Assembly: GCA_032871835.1 (NCBI GenBank)
Contig: CM065296.1
Coordinates: 121,406,146 to 121,470,145, forward strand
Reading direction: 5' to 3'
Source: Dipteronia dyeriana
Taxonomy: Eukaryota > Streptophyta > Magnoliopsida > Sapindales > Sapindaceae
DNA length: 64,000 bases
Below are positions 45,614-56,580 of the stretch, piece after piece. The stretch's first letter is position 1. Each line of letters opens with the position of its first letter. Made by a program: the position numbers and the translations under genes. Below the pieces are notes generated by a model. The model did no database searches. It saw only the letters and a list, made by a program, of their open reading frames with translations, and had not been told where the DNA came from.

Positions 45614-47084
45614 TCAATCATGGCCGAAATAGGTTGAAGGGTCTTGGCTGTCGAATGGATCATTGTTCTCTGAACCTCCATTATTGTCTTCTGATCCTGC
45701 TGATCCTGCCTGTGACATGCTAGCCATAGAGTTTTTCATTTCTTCGGCTATTCTCATTAATTCATCAGGGGAAGAGGCAACAGCAATCCTGGCCTGATTC
45801 TGTGACTTGGCCATTAAAAAACTGGTCTGGTCATTGGCTTTTGTAATGCAAAAGGTTGGGTTGTCGGTTAACCATTTGGTTACCTTGTCCTTTCCTAAGT
45901 TGGCAAGATTCATGCCACTCCACCATTTTATCTTGATTTGTCGGCCGAAATAGGGTACATTTACATTTCCAATTAATTTTTCTTGGATAGAGTATTCCAA
46001 CATGAGAATCCAAGTCAAATTAAATTGGACAAAAAATAAAAATAAGTCTGGGTAAAATTCCCAAGTATCTGGTCTTTCTACATTAGCTACCCAGAATGAA
46101 TAGCTTTCTTTTACTAAAGGAGGGAGGAAATCAATAATAGGACCATATTTGTCCCACCATTCCAGAAACCAGTATGGTAGGTCAATGAGGAAATTTTTGT
46201 CAAAATATAAGAACCAGGAAAGAGAGTTTCCAGGGTTCTGGCCATAGAAAAACTTAGTCCAAGCATCCCTATAATCCCAGTAGGAAAATTCAAAGATATG
46301 GAAAATTCTACTAAAATTCCTGATTGTATTTGGATTACCACCCCATTGTTCTAAGGTGATAAATTTACAGATCTTTACTTTTCTGAAAATTAACTTTTCT
46401 GAAAATTAACTTCTCTTTGTCCACTTTGTCAAAAACATCTGAGATAAATATGGAGTCAGTATCTACCAAAATAAATTCATAAAATATGTGTCTTTTGGTC
46501 AAATCTACAGGAATTCTCCCAAAAAGGGGATTGATGAGTTCATCGGCTAGTCTTTTAGGTTCTTTGAAGTATTGGTCTTCCAGGTAAGGGTTTTCTAGAA
46601 CAAAAAACCTATCAAAGAAAGGTTTGTTTATGTACGAATAAGTCTGGTTATTTATTTTTGGAAGGGCTGAGGCTTGTGTTTGGGCTTGCAATTGGGATGT
46701 ATTTTGTTGGGCCTGTAACTTGTCTTGTTTATTGGAGTGTGGGCTGATATTGGAGGATAGGACCTTTTTAAAAGGAATGCTGTCAATTGTTAAAGGGGAA
46801 AAAGGATTATTTAGGTGAACTGGGCTCTGGCTGGGACTACGACTGGATGAAGGTCCAGCTGGTGGTAATGGAGGAAAATTTATTGGTAGTTGGTGAGGTG
46901 ATCTCGGTTGTGACACCATTGATATGGCATATTTGTCCTTATGGCTTCCTCTCGGAGAGGATTGATAAGTCGATTATGATGATAAGTCTGACCTTTCAGG
47001 TCTTTTGTCAAATAGGTCAAATAAGTCAGGCCTGGAACCTCTGCCACCAGGGCTTCAGCCTCCTCTGCCTCGGTTACTGGTCAT
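45614..47084 (-). pseudogene. Pararetrovirus ORF2 (unknown function), broken
   Basis: The ATG at 47084 lies 11 bases before the end of the polyprotein stop (47074-47076), so the two ORFs overlap in different frames. In-frame stops occur early (about 47055-47057 and 46977) before a Pro/Ser-rich stretch (from 46919), then a conserved part beginning with PFFDRFFVLENPY. A 16-bp tandem duplication at 46379-46410 shifts the frame. The Trp-rich remainder (around EQWGGNPN and LEWWDKYG) continues in the new frame, and the last part (46018-45614) ends in an acidic tail. Related proteins are common in plant genomes beside caulimovirid polyproteins; I know no function. Confidence 0.65.
46379..46410 (-). 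repeat. 16-bp tandem duplication in ORF2
   Basis: TTTTCTGAAAATTAAC is present twice in direct succession (46379-46394 and 46395-46410). Sixteen is not a multiple of three, and the protein changes frame exactly here. Confidence 0.95.
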
Positions 47085-49803
47085 TTTTTCCCTGTAAAAA
47101 TTCCCTGGTCAGAAAATCAGGGAGACTATTTTCTGATCCTTTTATGTACTCAATATCAAAATCAAATGCAGATAGTAATGCTTGCCATCTAGCAAAAATC
47201 TGTTTTGATGCAAGATTCTTTACGTCCTTTTTTAAAATAAATTTGGCTGACTAGCAATCAACCCTTAATAAAAAAATTTGATTGATCAAATCATCTTGTA
47301 ATTTTTGGAATGTCAAAACAATTGAAAGTATTTCTTTTTTCACGGTTGAATATTTTTTCTGCATGTCATTCCATGATCCTGAAACATACCTTACTAATCT
47401 TTCTTGTCCATCAATTTTTTGTTTTAGAATGCCACCAAAACCTAATTCTGAGGCGTCTGTTTCTACAGTTTTAGGGGCATTAGGATGGCAAATAGTTAAA
47501 CATGGCAATTTTTTGACATAATTTTTTATTTTTAAAACTGCTTTAGTATGTTCCTCAGTCCATGGAGTTGGATTGGTTTTTAGTCTTTGAAAAAGGGGTT
47601 TACATATGATACTGATTTCTTTATAGAAATTTGATATATAATTCAGGCAACCTAGAAATCTTTGGAGTTGCTTTTTGTTTTTTATTTCATCTGGAAATTT
47701 GTCAGCAAATTCTAGGCTCCTATGAATAGGTATAATTGTACCTCTTTTTATATTATGTCCAAGAAACCTTATATTAGTTTGGAAAAGATGGATCTTTGGA
47801 GCAGATATGACTAGTCCATGATATTTGACGGTTTTGTAGAAATTTTCTAGATGCTTCCAATGTTGGTCAATATTTTTTGAAAAGATTAATACATCATCAA
47901 TATAAACAATAGAAAATTCAGTGTAGGGATTAAAAATATTATTCATAATACACTGGAATTCACTAGGAGCAATTTTTAAACCGAAAGGCATAACATTCCA
48001 TTCATATTGTTCAAATGGAACAGTAAATGTTGTTTTATATCTATCAGATTCACTGATTTGGATTTGTCAAAACCCTGATTTCATGTCAAACTTTGAGAAG
48101 ATTATTGCATCATAAAGTCTTTTTAATAAGTCAGCTTTATTTGGAATAGGATATCTTATCCATGATAATGCATCATTTAAAGATTTGTAATTAATTACAA
48201 GTATAGGAACTCCTCTTTCTATCTCAGTATTTTTCTGGACATAAAAAGCAGGACAACTCCAAGGGGATTTAGACTTTCTAATTAATTTTTTGTCAATTAA
48301 ATCCTGAATTTCTTGTTTGCAATGTTCTATTAGATTTGAGGACATTTGTATTGGTCTAGCTTTAGTGGGGATCCCATTTTCATTAAAATCTTTCGTATAT
48401 GGTAAAGTTAGAATGTGCTTCTTTCTGTCCCAAAAAGCATTAGGAATGTTAGAACAAACTTCTTGTTCTAGTTTTTGTTTAAATTTTCCTATTTTTTCTT
48501 GAGTCATTGGTTCTTTAATTTTTTCTTCTTGTCTTTGGAAATTTAGATCATCTTTTATAAAGGCTAATTGATTTTGTTTTCCTGTTAATGTAGCAATACA
48601 ATTGTCTAAAGGTTCTTTGCTGATATTATCTTTTCTTATTGTATTAAGATCTTTTACTAATACTGGGAAAAGAAAAGGAAATAGTATTTCTTTCCCTAAA
48701 TATTCAGTCACCAAACCTTCAGATATGACTTTAAATGGTGATATAAGGTATAAAAAAGGTAAACCAAGAATAACATTTTGTGAAAGGGTTTTAACTACAA
48801 TAAAGTCATTGTTATAACAAACTCCAACTTTGCAAACCTTTGCATTGGTGAGTTTGTGATTTATATCTAATCTTATTTTATTGGCTCCATATAATGATTC
48901 TGTGGTTACTTCAAGACACTTAGTAGGAACTAAGGATTCTATGATGCAATTTAAGTCTGCTCCTGTATCTACGAGGGCTGTTGCTCTTATGTTATAATTG
49001 GATGCTATCCTTACGTCAATTTCGATATACCATTTTTGGATTCTTACTTCTTGAATAGAGTTTATCTGGCTAATACTTAGTAAGTCTTGTGGTTCAACAG
49101 GTTTAGTATTATCTTTGTCAGATTCTTCGTCTGAACTGTTAAAACCAGTTCCTTGTAAGTCTTTAAGTGTTACTTTTGCAAATTGTTTATTAACAGCATC
49201 TGTTACTTGGAGTTCTTGTATTTGTATTTTTAATATCTTAATTTCTTCTTTAATGTTTGTGATTTCTTTCTGTAGATCGGGAATAGTGACTTTTCTTTTA
49301 TTATTAAACTTCCATAATACATTTTGTTCAAAGTCAGGTGCCTCAAATGGGGCGTTTTTAAAGGGTTTGGTTTCATTTTGATGAATTTGTTCTTTACTGG
49401 TCGAGGGTTGTTCAGTTATTCTTTTTTGTAATTGCTTAATATATTGTGCTTTTTGTATATGGTCTTCTATACTATCTATCATGCTAATCATCAGGGAATA
49501 ATCATATTTGTCAAGGACATTAATTTCTTTGCAGAAACAGGGCTGGGTTTCTGGTTCGGTGCTATAAGAAGAAGAAGATGATTCGTAATCAGATGATGAT
49601 CCTTCTATGATTAGGATTTCATTATCTGAGGAAGTGGAGCTACAATAGCTGGGAGGTTTAGAGTCTATATAAAGGGCTTGTATGATTTTCTCTTTAGTTT
49701 GGTCATCTAAATCTAAGCTATTAATCTTTTTCTTCTGTTCAGGGCACTTGTTGGCATAATGGCCACTTTTACCGCAATTAAAACATTTATTTTCTTTTTC
49801 TTA
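47074..49803 (-). pseudogene. Pararetrovirus polyprotein, 3' part: zinc knuckle, protease, RT, RNase H
   Basis: One frame runs from about 49803 to the stop at 47074, broken by two nonsense codons. In order: the CCHC zinc knuckle of the coat protein (Cys, Cys, His, Cys; 49744-49785), an acidic Ser-rich stretch, a Cys-x-Cys motif near 49540, the retropepsin site (DTGA near 48957-48972), and RT. A TGA at 48067-48069 follows SKFDMKSGF, where related polymerases have Trp. RT then continues with PFGLKIAPSEFQ and the catalytic YIDDV (near 47890-47904). RNase H follows; a TAG at 47251-47253 cuts it before its last part (SKQIFARWQA region). Confidence 0.85.
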
Positions 49804-50528
49804 TAGCTTTGAATTTTCTTTTTAAAGGCTTTTCTTCCAGAAGAAATTCTTGACTTTTTGTTTGGGGACCAAATAGTATCTCCTTCTTTGTTGGCTTTAT
49901 AGTTCTTGTTAGTACGATAACGATATTTTTTAAAGTGATTTTGATTTTTATTCTTCTTCTTTTTATGGGAAGGTAATCTATCAAATCCAAATTGTTCACA
50001 CCAAGAACCAAGTTCTTTCCTGGTGGTTAATTTTTGTTTTTTCAATTGGCTCTTAAGTCTAAGGTCATTACAGAGTTGCATGGCAACAATATTAATGGAT
50101 GCTATAATTTCACCATAGGTCCATGTGTCTAAGTCTAATTGTGACCAATCAGACCATCCCATTTGTCTAACCATTTCGTCTCTTACTTTAGTTGAAAATA
50201 GTTTTGGTAGTCCAGATATAAATTTTTCTTTCCAATAAGCATTAGCATTGTCTGGTCTTTGGAAGACTCTAGTCAGGAAAATATCTTTATACCATTTAAA
50301 ATCATTTAGTTTTTTACATTTCAAATTTTGTATTTTAGAGAATTCTTTTCCTTGGTTGATATTGGGGTTGCCTACAAAGTGCATAAGAATAGTATAGCAT
50401 AATACATCAATACCATCAGGTTCAGAGCTAGTGGTAGTGGTTTGTGTTGGGGTAGATGTTGATTCTACGTTTACCGGATAATTTATGGTAATAGTTTTTG
50501 TATGTCCTATTATAGAAGTTTTAGCCAA
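49713..50528 (-). pseudogene. Pararetrovirus coat protein core, in a shifted frame
   Basis: This segment (with RPDNANAYWKEKFISGLPKL and the WSQLDLDTWTYGEI block, then a Lys-rich basic region) matches the central capsid domain of caulimovirids followed by their basic arm. It is read in a frame different from the sequence on both sides. The shifts lie near 50520-50530 and 49795-49805, and the second restores the frame of the first part. Confidence 0.75.
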
Positions 50529-52245
50529 TTGGCTTTAGAGTGTGTGTCCACCATCCAAACAGTTGCCCTTCAAAACCAGTGGTTAATGAGGTAACTGCAT
50601 CAGAATGTGACATATTCTGTTTTTTAATATAGATATAACCAATAGTGTGCATTTGTCTTAAAACAGTAATTATTTGATATTCCGGTAGCCCATCAATATT
50701 AAATTGATAACAGGCATTACCTGTATATGCTCTATAAGGAACAGTTTCCTCGTATTGAAGGTCTAGAGGAGTAGGTCTAGGGTAATAAGGTTTTGTATTT
50801 TGAAAATACTTAGTCTTATTATAACTAGCAGTCTTTTCATTGGTGGTGATTTTTTGTACAAATTGTTGGAGACTGATATTCTCTTCTTCTTCATCAGAAG
50901 AATCAGAAAGAATCTTTTTATCAATAGTCTGGATGTTAGAATGTGGAATTCTACTTAATCTTTCTTCTAATGTTCTTAAAAGTTCTGTTTCATCAATTAG
51001 ATTGTCAAAACATTTTTCTATTCCAGTATGATCAGGAAACAAGATAGGTTCAGATTTTAGTATAATGTCTTTACCTTTACCCTTATTTTTACTTTTATTA
51101 GATGAAAAGGGGAGGTCATATGGGACATAAACTTGTGGAGGAAGGTCTTCCTTTACTGGTGATACACTTGTTTGGTTTAGATTAAGATCAATTTTCTCTA
51201 ATTGTTCTCCTATAGAATTAAGAAAGAAATTGGTATAATTTCCTTGTCTCATAACCATGCCAATCTGGTGAGATGAGGAGGTAACTGTTGGGGACATTGG
51301 TTCATCAAACAATATAAAGGGGGTGCATTTAGCAAGGTTATTTTCGGTTGGCTGGTCTTCATTAATCATTTCAATTTCAAAATCTCTTGGTGGTGGATGA
51401 ACTTGTCTTTCTATGCCTTTTTTAGTTCTATAATTTCTAAGGTTTTGTTTGTTAATGACAGAGCATGATTGTTCATAATTCTTTCTATGGATATACCATT
51501 CAAATAAGGAAATGTTTAGGTTGAATTCTTCAAGGGTATTAATCCACCTTTCATGGAATTGTTTCCTTTTATTTATTGAATAATTTTTCTCATATTTTTC
51601 TCTTAAGGTTTGATTATGGGTTGAATAATAATCTGCTATAAGGAAATCAAATTTGTCTTTACTGATGACGTTAATGGTTCTTATGGGGGGTTATGGTTCT
51701 AAGATTTCAGTCAAGACTTGTGATGGTGTAGGTGATGTTTGTTGGTCATGGTCATATGTGTGAATTGGTTGGGCTACTTGCTCCGGGGTTTTTAAAACAT
51801 GAGCAACATGGGTATGAGGTTTTGGTCTTCTTTTTCTAGGTACTAGGTTAATAGGTTCACTAGACTCGTCATCTGGGTTATAATTAGGTGTGGAGAACAT
51901 GGGTTGTTTATCAATTCTCCTAGAGGTTAAACTTGGAATTTGTCGGGCAATATTCCTTCTAGAGGAACTGGAAAGTGAATTCCTAGCTGATTGAAAATCA
52001 CTTAATGATCTGGAATGGTCACTATCAGTTTCTTTTATTGATAAACTTCTTCTAAAAGATATTCTTAACGTCTCATCTTGTTCAGTTACACAGTCATGCA
52101 AATTTCTCATTGGTGGTTTATAAGATGGTTGGTCAACTTTTTCTTTGACCCAATCGTCTGGGAACTTAATGTTCTCCCATTTGACTGGTACAAGAACAAG
52201 GACATTAACAGATGGTGAGGCATTAAAACATATAGTTTGACCCAT
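50521..52245 (-). pseudogene. Pararetrovirus movement-protein tail and coat-protein N-terminal part
   Basis: One frame from 52245 to 50521, with a single nonsense codon (TAA at 51691-51693). It starts in the C-terminal part of the movement protein (VKWENIKFPDDW block), passes through a Ser/Arg-rich linker, and ends in the acidic N-terminal part of the capsid with the GFEGQLFGWW motif. It then meets a stop where the frame changes. The frame is the same as that of the protease-RT part, so it was one polyprotein. Confidence 0.72.
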
Positions 52246-52611
52246 TATAACAAAATTGGTTTTAATGACTTACACATTGGCAGTGTCCAAGTTGGTGTAA
52301 AACCCCTTTCAAAAATCGGTTTAAATAACTCCCTTTTAATTGTATTAAGAGATAAAAGGATTACTGACTACAAGGAATCCATCCTGGGTATGGTAGAAAC
52401 ATCCTTGACATATGGACCACTTTATTTTCAAGTATACCCCAACTTTACTATTGCTTTAAATATAGACGAACATAAAGAAAAATGCCTAGTCATAGACATA
52501 CAGACTCATAATTATAAATTTTTAGAAAAATCCAGTCCTTATAAACTTGTTTATAAAGTCCATTATCGTGTATTAACTTCAGGACTTTATATATATAATA
52601 ATATCAAATAA
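52237..52611 (+). pseudogene. Movement-protein core (30K family), inverted relative to the rest of the virus
   Basis: On the plus strand, this 124-codon frame has the 30K-type core of caulimovirid movement proteins (LHIGSVQVGVKPL, LIVLRDKR with the family's RDxR-like element, and LVIDIQTHNY). The missing C-terminal part lies on the opposite strand and starts at 52245. The frame has no proper N-terminal region and ends in (TA)-rich codons. It is therefore an inverted fragment and not a host gene. Confidence 0.7.
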
Positions 52612-52828
52612 TATATATATATAATATAATTTTATATTTATATGAGGGGTACTCTGGTCATTTGAATCTCTTGTTTCGTCATGTCTCAATAATACCAAAC
52701 GCATAACAGTACAGTTTATAGTTCTGTTCAGACCTTCCAAACACAATATAGAACAACATGTTCAATCATGTCTTGTCCAGTTCAGTCTCACATTGTAATG
52801 TCTTATCTCTGTATCAAACGCACCCTTT

Positions 52829-53420
52829 ATGCTGCCACGGTCGGCCTCGTCTGTTTTATTAAATTTTTTATAATAATTAAGAAAAAAAAATTGGAATCCA
52901 ATTTAAAAATAATGGTCTTGATTATAGTATAAAAATAAATATAAAATAAATTCACGTCATTAAGGTTCTTAATTCAATTTTACTGCTTTCAAGAAAAAAA
53001 TATTCAATTTTATTCGATAAACGAACATTTTTAAATTCGAATCAGACCAAGGTAGTTCAGGTTATTTGCCACAACTACTAAATTATTCCAACCTGTAACT
53101 ATGGTTGTAATTGTATAATCAATAACAAAAAAAAAAAAAAAAAGTGAGGAATAAATAGAGTTTGGTTTCATAGGATGACAATATCTACTCATGTCAATAT
53201 GTCATTAGTGGAATTTAGTTCAAAACCTGTTATACAACTATAAAAGTCCTATTTATTAAGAATTTAAGATTATTGTGAGTTTCAAATTTTACATATTATT
53301 ACAAATAAAGGATGATGATTCCAAATTCAAATAATTCCCAAGACAATGGAAATTATTACGCATCACATATTTTTTAAGTTCTTTCAATATATAATTACAC
53401 GTGATGACATTGTTGGAAAA
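52829..53420. other. AT-rich spacer to the right of the nested block
   Basis: No gene seen. A poly-A run lies at about 53127-53142. Short A/T-rich tracts only. Confidence 0.5.
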
Positions 53421-53770
53421 AAATTGTGACAAACTACCGGTTTGAGAGGGTTATTTGAGTATGATCGGTTTCATTAAAATGAAATATCAATGTATATTTG
53501 AATTCTCCTTCGTGAGAGCTTCGAAGTGGTATACTCAAACTCACAAATCGATTAATGGGTGAATGAGAAATTGAGTCTCAAAAGGAGCTCATTGTGTAGG
53601 GAAAAAATAGCATCCCATATTGGTTGGGTAAAGAACTTATATGTAGTATATAAGTAAGTGTGTGATAGTATCTTGTCAACATGTGTGGCATAAAGGTTCT
53701 CTTTTGCACGCATAGGGGGGTGCAAACAAAGACCTCGAACCTTCGATTGCACGACTAGTGTGTGGACGCA

Positions 53771-53957
53771 ACCTGCGTACACGAATACCGTGAGAGTACT
53801 ATCGAAATTTTGCTACTATTTTGAATTTAATTTTTCCTAAATCAATTTGTTGATAATGAAAGAATTGATTATTTTCCCTAACTTTTTGTGTGGGCGTGAC
53901 CTGCGTACACGAATACCGTGAGAGTACTATCGAAATTTTGCTACTATTTTGAATTTA
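53771..53957 (+). repeat. 59-bp direct repeat, 128 bp apart
   Basis: Positions 53771-53829 and 53899-53957 are identical by eye (ACCTGCGTACACGAATACCG ... TTGAATTTA). The sequence before and after each copy is also alike (GAAAGAATTGATTATTTTC / GAAAGAATTAATTATTTTC), so this is probably a tandem duplication of about 128 bp with a later deletion. Confidence 0.88.
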
Positions 53958-54579
53958 GACAAGGAAAGAATTAATTATTTTCTCTAACGTTTTGTTTCTG
54001 TTTGTTATGTTTTGCAGATTCGAACCAGGTTGTTTTTGCGTATTACAAACAACAATCTTAAGACAATTTTCCTTTTCCCCTTGTAAACTCTTATCAAAAA
54101 AGTTTTATACAAAAACAACTTTCTGGTTTTGGATTCTGGTTCAGATCGTGACAAACTTGGAACTAAAAGGATTTGTGGAAATTGGGTCTGCTTCCAGACA
54201 CTGATTTCGAAAGAAAAAAAAACGGTTGAAATTGGGTCTAATTCTAGACACTGATTTCACATAATAATATGATTTATTTTTTGGAAAATCGGGTCTATTA
54301 ATAGACACTGGTTTGAAAATCAATTGCGATTTTAATTGGGTAATCGAGTTTGTAAAATCATACACTGATTATGATTTCTATTGTGAAATTTAGAATCTAT
54401 TGTTGATTAACTGTTTTGATATCAACTGATTGATATCAGTACTGTCATATATTATATATGATATTTTTTGTACACACGAATTGTGTAAACACTTGATATT
54501 TCGAAGATATAGAATTGTAGTCTATATCTGAAATAACCGATAAAAGGATTATATCTGTACATAATCAAGTATAAACCAG

Positions 54580-54606
<27 letters not shown>
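54580..54606. repeat. (TA)n tract
   Basis: Perfect TA dinucleotide run. Confidence 0.9.
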
Positions 54607-54611
<5 letters not shown>

Positions 54612-55250
54612 CAAAATTTTGGTCAACCAAAAGACCGTATTATTATTTGATATCAGTGTTAGATATCAATTGGAATAAGTTGATTGTAATTTTATGTAAT
54701 CATACACCAAGTAGTAACACTGGTTTATACATATACATATTATATTTAAAGTACTAGATTAGTGTTTGATACACTATATTCGATATAGCAGTGATTTATA
54801 TATTGTTGTACGCATGTGTTGATATATATTAACAAACTGATTGTGTTATACCAGTACCTGCGATTGTTATATACATATACCGGACATGATAGATCAATGA
54901 TTTATATCATTGTATATATATGGTTCTATATATAAGATGACTGTCAAATCAACTATGAACTTGAGTGTGGATCAATAGACTCCGGTGGTCAACCCAATTG
55001 TAAGTCAGTTGACCGACCCGATGGTTAACCCTTTTGGTGGGTCTAATGAATACTTAAACGGTGAGTTCGTTTGTGTCTCCGGTTTCAGTTATGATGAATC
55101 ATATGAAGAAACAAGAGAAATTCAGTGGTATGAATTTCAAAAGATGGCAACAAAAGATGTTGCTCTGACTGACCACATTGAATCTTACGAGATTTTTAAT
55201 TGATGAGACTCCCAAGATCAACAGTGGTAACGAGTTGGATATGTAAGTTT

Positions 55251-55910
55251 AAAATGGTGGTTATTGTCAAAATCAATTATTTAAACTTCAAAATTGTAAT
55301 TATCAATTTTATGATAATTATGTCTTGTGATTACAAACAACAGAGATGAACACATATTCTAATCTTATTAAGTGAATTATAAATTTATAATTATGTTTTG
55401 TGATTTGAGAAAATATTTAAATCGAGAATAAGATTCATATTCTATTTATATTTATAGTAGTCACATGAATATTATCTTTAACCTTTGTGATTAGAGATCA
55501 AGTCACTCCATACGTATTTATTATATGTAGTGTTTTATTAGATAACTTTCTCTCAATGATAATTATTATAGCATAATATGTCAGTCGTAAAAATGGTGAT
55601 ATATGTTACATTTTTTTTTATGTTTGTTGCAGTGATATCACCGTTTTAATAACTTAAGTTTAAAAGACACCTATTATAGTGAACTATCCAAATTACCTTT
55701 AAATAATCTATTTTTTTAATCCCATTGTGTTTCCATCTGCACTTTGAAAACGATAACTCCTCTCTCTCTCCAAAAAAACTTGTCTCTATCCAGATTATGC
55801 ACAAGAAGATAACATATATTTGTGATATTCGTTTATATATTTCTATATATTTCTGTGTGGTTTAACAATATATCCATTCGTTATGATTTGTTGTCCAGTC
55901 TTTCTATGAA
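55251..55910. other. AT-rich spacer
   Basis: No gene, RNA or clear repeat seen. Confidence 0.45.
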
Positions 55911-55929
55911 CATGTATGAATATTTTATT

Positions 55930-56580
55930 TTTCAAAAGATCGAGTATTTTATTTTTGAAATAGTGTTTAGTTAAATCGAGCATATTTGTAGCCATATCGA
56001 GCCTTTTTTTAATATAATCGAGCTTACTTTTGAAAAATCGAGCATATTTTTAAAAGAATTGAAAGAATCGAGCATTTGTCAAAGGATCAAGAAATTTTCA
56101 AAGGATCAAGAAATTTTCAAAGGATTGAGAATTTTTTCAATGGATCGAATCGAGAACATTTTTCAAAGGATCGGGAATTTTTGTCAAATGATCGAGAAGA
56201 TTTTTCAAATGATCGAGAAGATTTTTCAAATGATCGAGAAGATTTTTCAAATGATCGAGATTTTTTTCAAATGATCGAGAATATTTTTCAAATGATCGGT
56301 AATTTTTTAAAAAGGATCGACAATTTTTTTTAAAGGATCGAGATTTTTTTTTTACATGATCGAGATTTTTTGTCAAATGATCGAGATTTTTTTCAAATGA
56401 TTGATAATTTTTTTTCAAATGATCGAGATTTTTTTTCAAAGGATCGAGATTTTTTTTTAGAAAATTAGATTTAGTTAAATCGAGTATATTTATAGCGGAT
56501 TCGAGCATATATTGGAAAGAATCGAGGATTTTTTTTTTAAACAATCAAGCATATTTTTCAAAGGATCGCGTTTTTTTTTT
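55930..56580. repeat. Minisatellite of about 20 bp with GATCGAGA core
   Basis: Degenerate tandem units of the form TTTTTCAAATGATCGAGAAGA. The best array is 56160-56300, where several units in a row are almost identical. Before and after it the units drift (AATCGAGCATATTT at 55970-56070 and 56470-56540). Because the unit has few stop codons, open frames of 70-135 codons occur on both strands (56059-56333 + and 56137-56544 -). These are by-products of the repeat. Confidence 0.85.

Larger units (their letters stand above)
44895..52620 (-). mobile_element. Endogenous pararetrovirus (Caulimoviridae, florendovirus-like), degenerate
   Basis: Reading down the minus strand there is a movement-protein tail, a coat protein with zinc knuckle, an aspartic protease, RT, RNase H, and a second ORF that starts in the overlap with the end of the first. 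This order (one long polyprotein plus a downstream ORF of unknown role) fits the florendovirus group as I recall it. No LTRs and no integrase are present, which separates it from Gypsy elements. I saw no clear tRNA-Met primer site. Both flanks are (TA)-rich. It has several stops and shifts and an inverted segment at the 5' end (52237-52611), so it cannot give rise to virus. Confidence 0.82.
32729..52825. mobile_element. Second small DNA transposon, split into two arms by 20 kb of nested insertions
   Basis: The left arm starts GGGTGCGTTTGGTATG at 32729. The right arm ends at 52825 with ...ATCAAACGCACCC, which read in reverse is GGGTGCGTTTGATAC. Both ends are followed outside by TTT (32726-32728 and 52826-52828). 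Both arms pass inward from repeat-rich 'GGACA/TGTTCT' sequence into (TA)-rich DNA (about 32940-33130 and 52590-52650). The Gypsy element and the pararetrovirus fill the space between. The arms alone would make an element of perhaps 0.6 kb. Confidence 0.6.
53420..55250. mobile_element. Possible remnant of an LTR retrotransposon
   Basis: The stretch near 53600-53665 (CATCCCATATTGGTTGGG, then ATGTAGTATATAAGTAAG) resembles the transcription-start part of many plant LTRs ('tcccacatTGG...tataag'). A pyrimidine tract with TTTTGCAG lies at about 54008-54018. A short frame (54985-55203) has no recognisable domain. There are no paired LTRs and no pol. Treat as a hint only. Confidence 0.25.

Noticed and set aside
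52237..52611. A host gene on the plus strand
   Set aside because: The sequence is the movement-protein core of a caulimovirid, and its tail lies on the opposite strand directly next to it.
54985..55203. 72-codon frame, possibly retroelement Gag
   Set aside because: No Gag motif or zinc knuckle visible, and an in-frame stop just upstream. Kept only as part of a low-confidence remnant.
56059..56544. Coiled-coil-like proteins on both strands
   Set aside because: They are by-products of the 20-bp minisatellite, and the same repeat unit gives all of them.
55930..56580. CRISPR-like array
   Set aside because: Units are contiguous and degenerate, without unique spacers, and the genome is a plant's.
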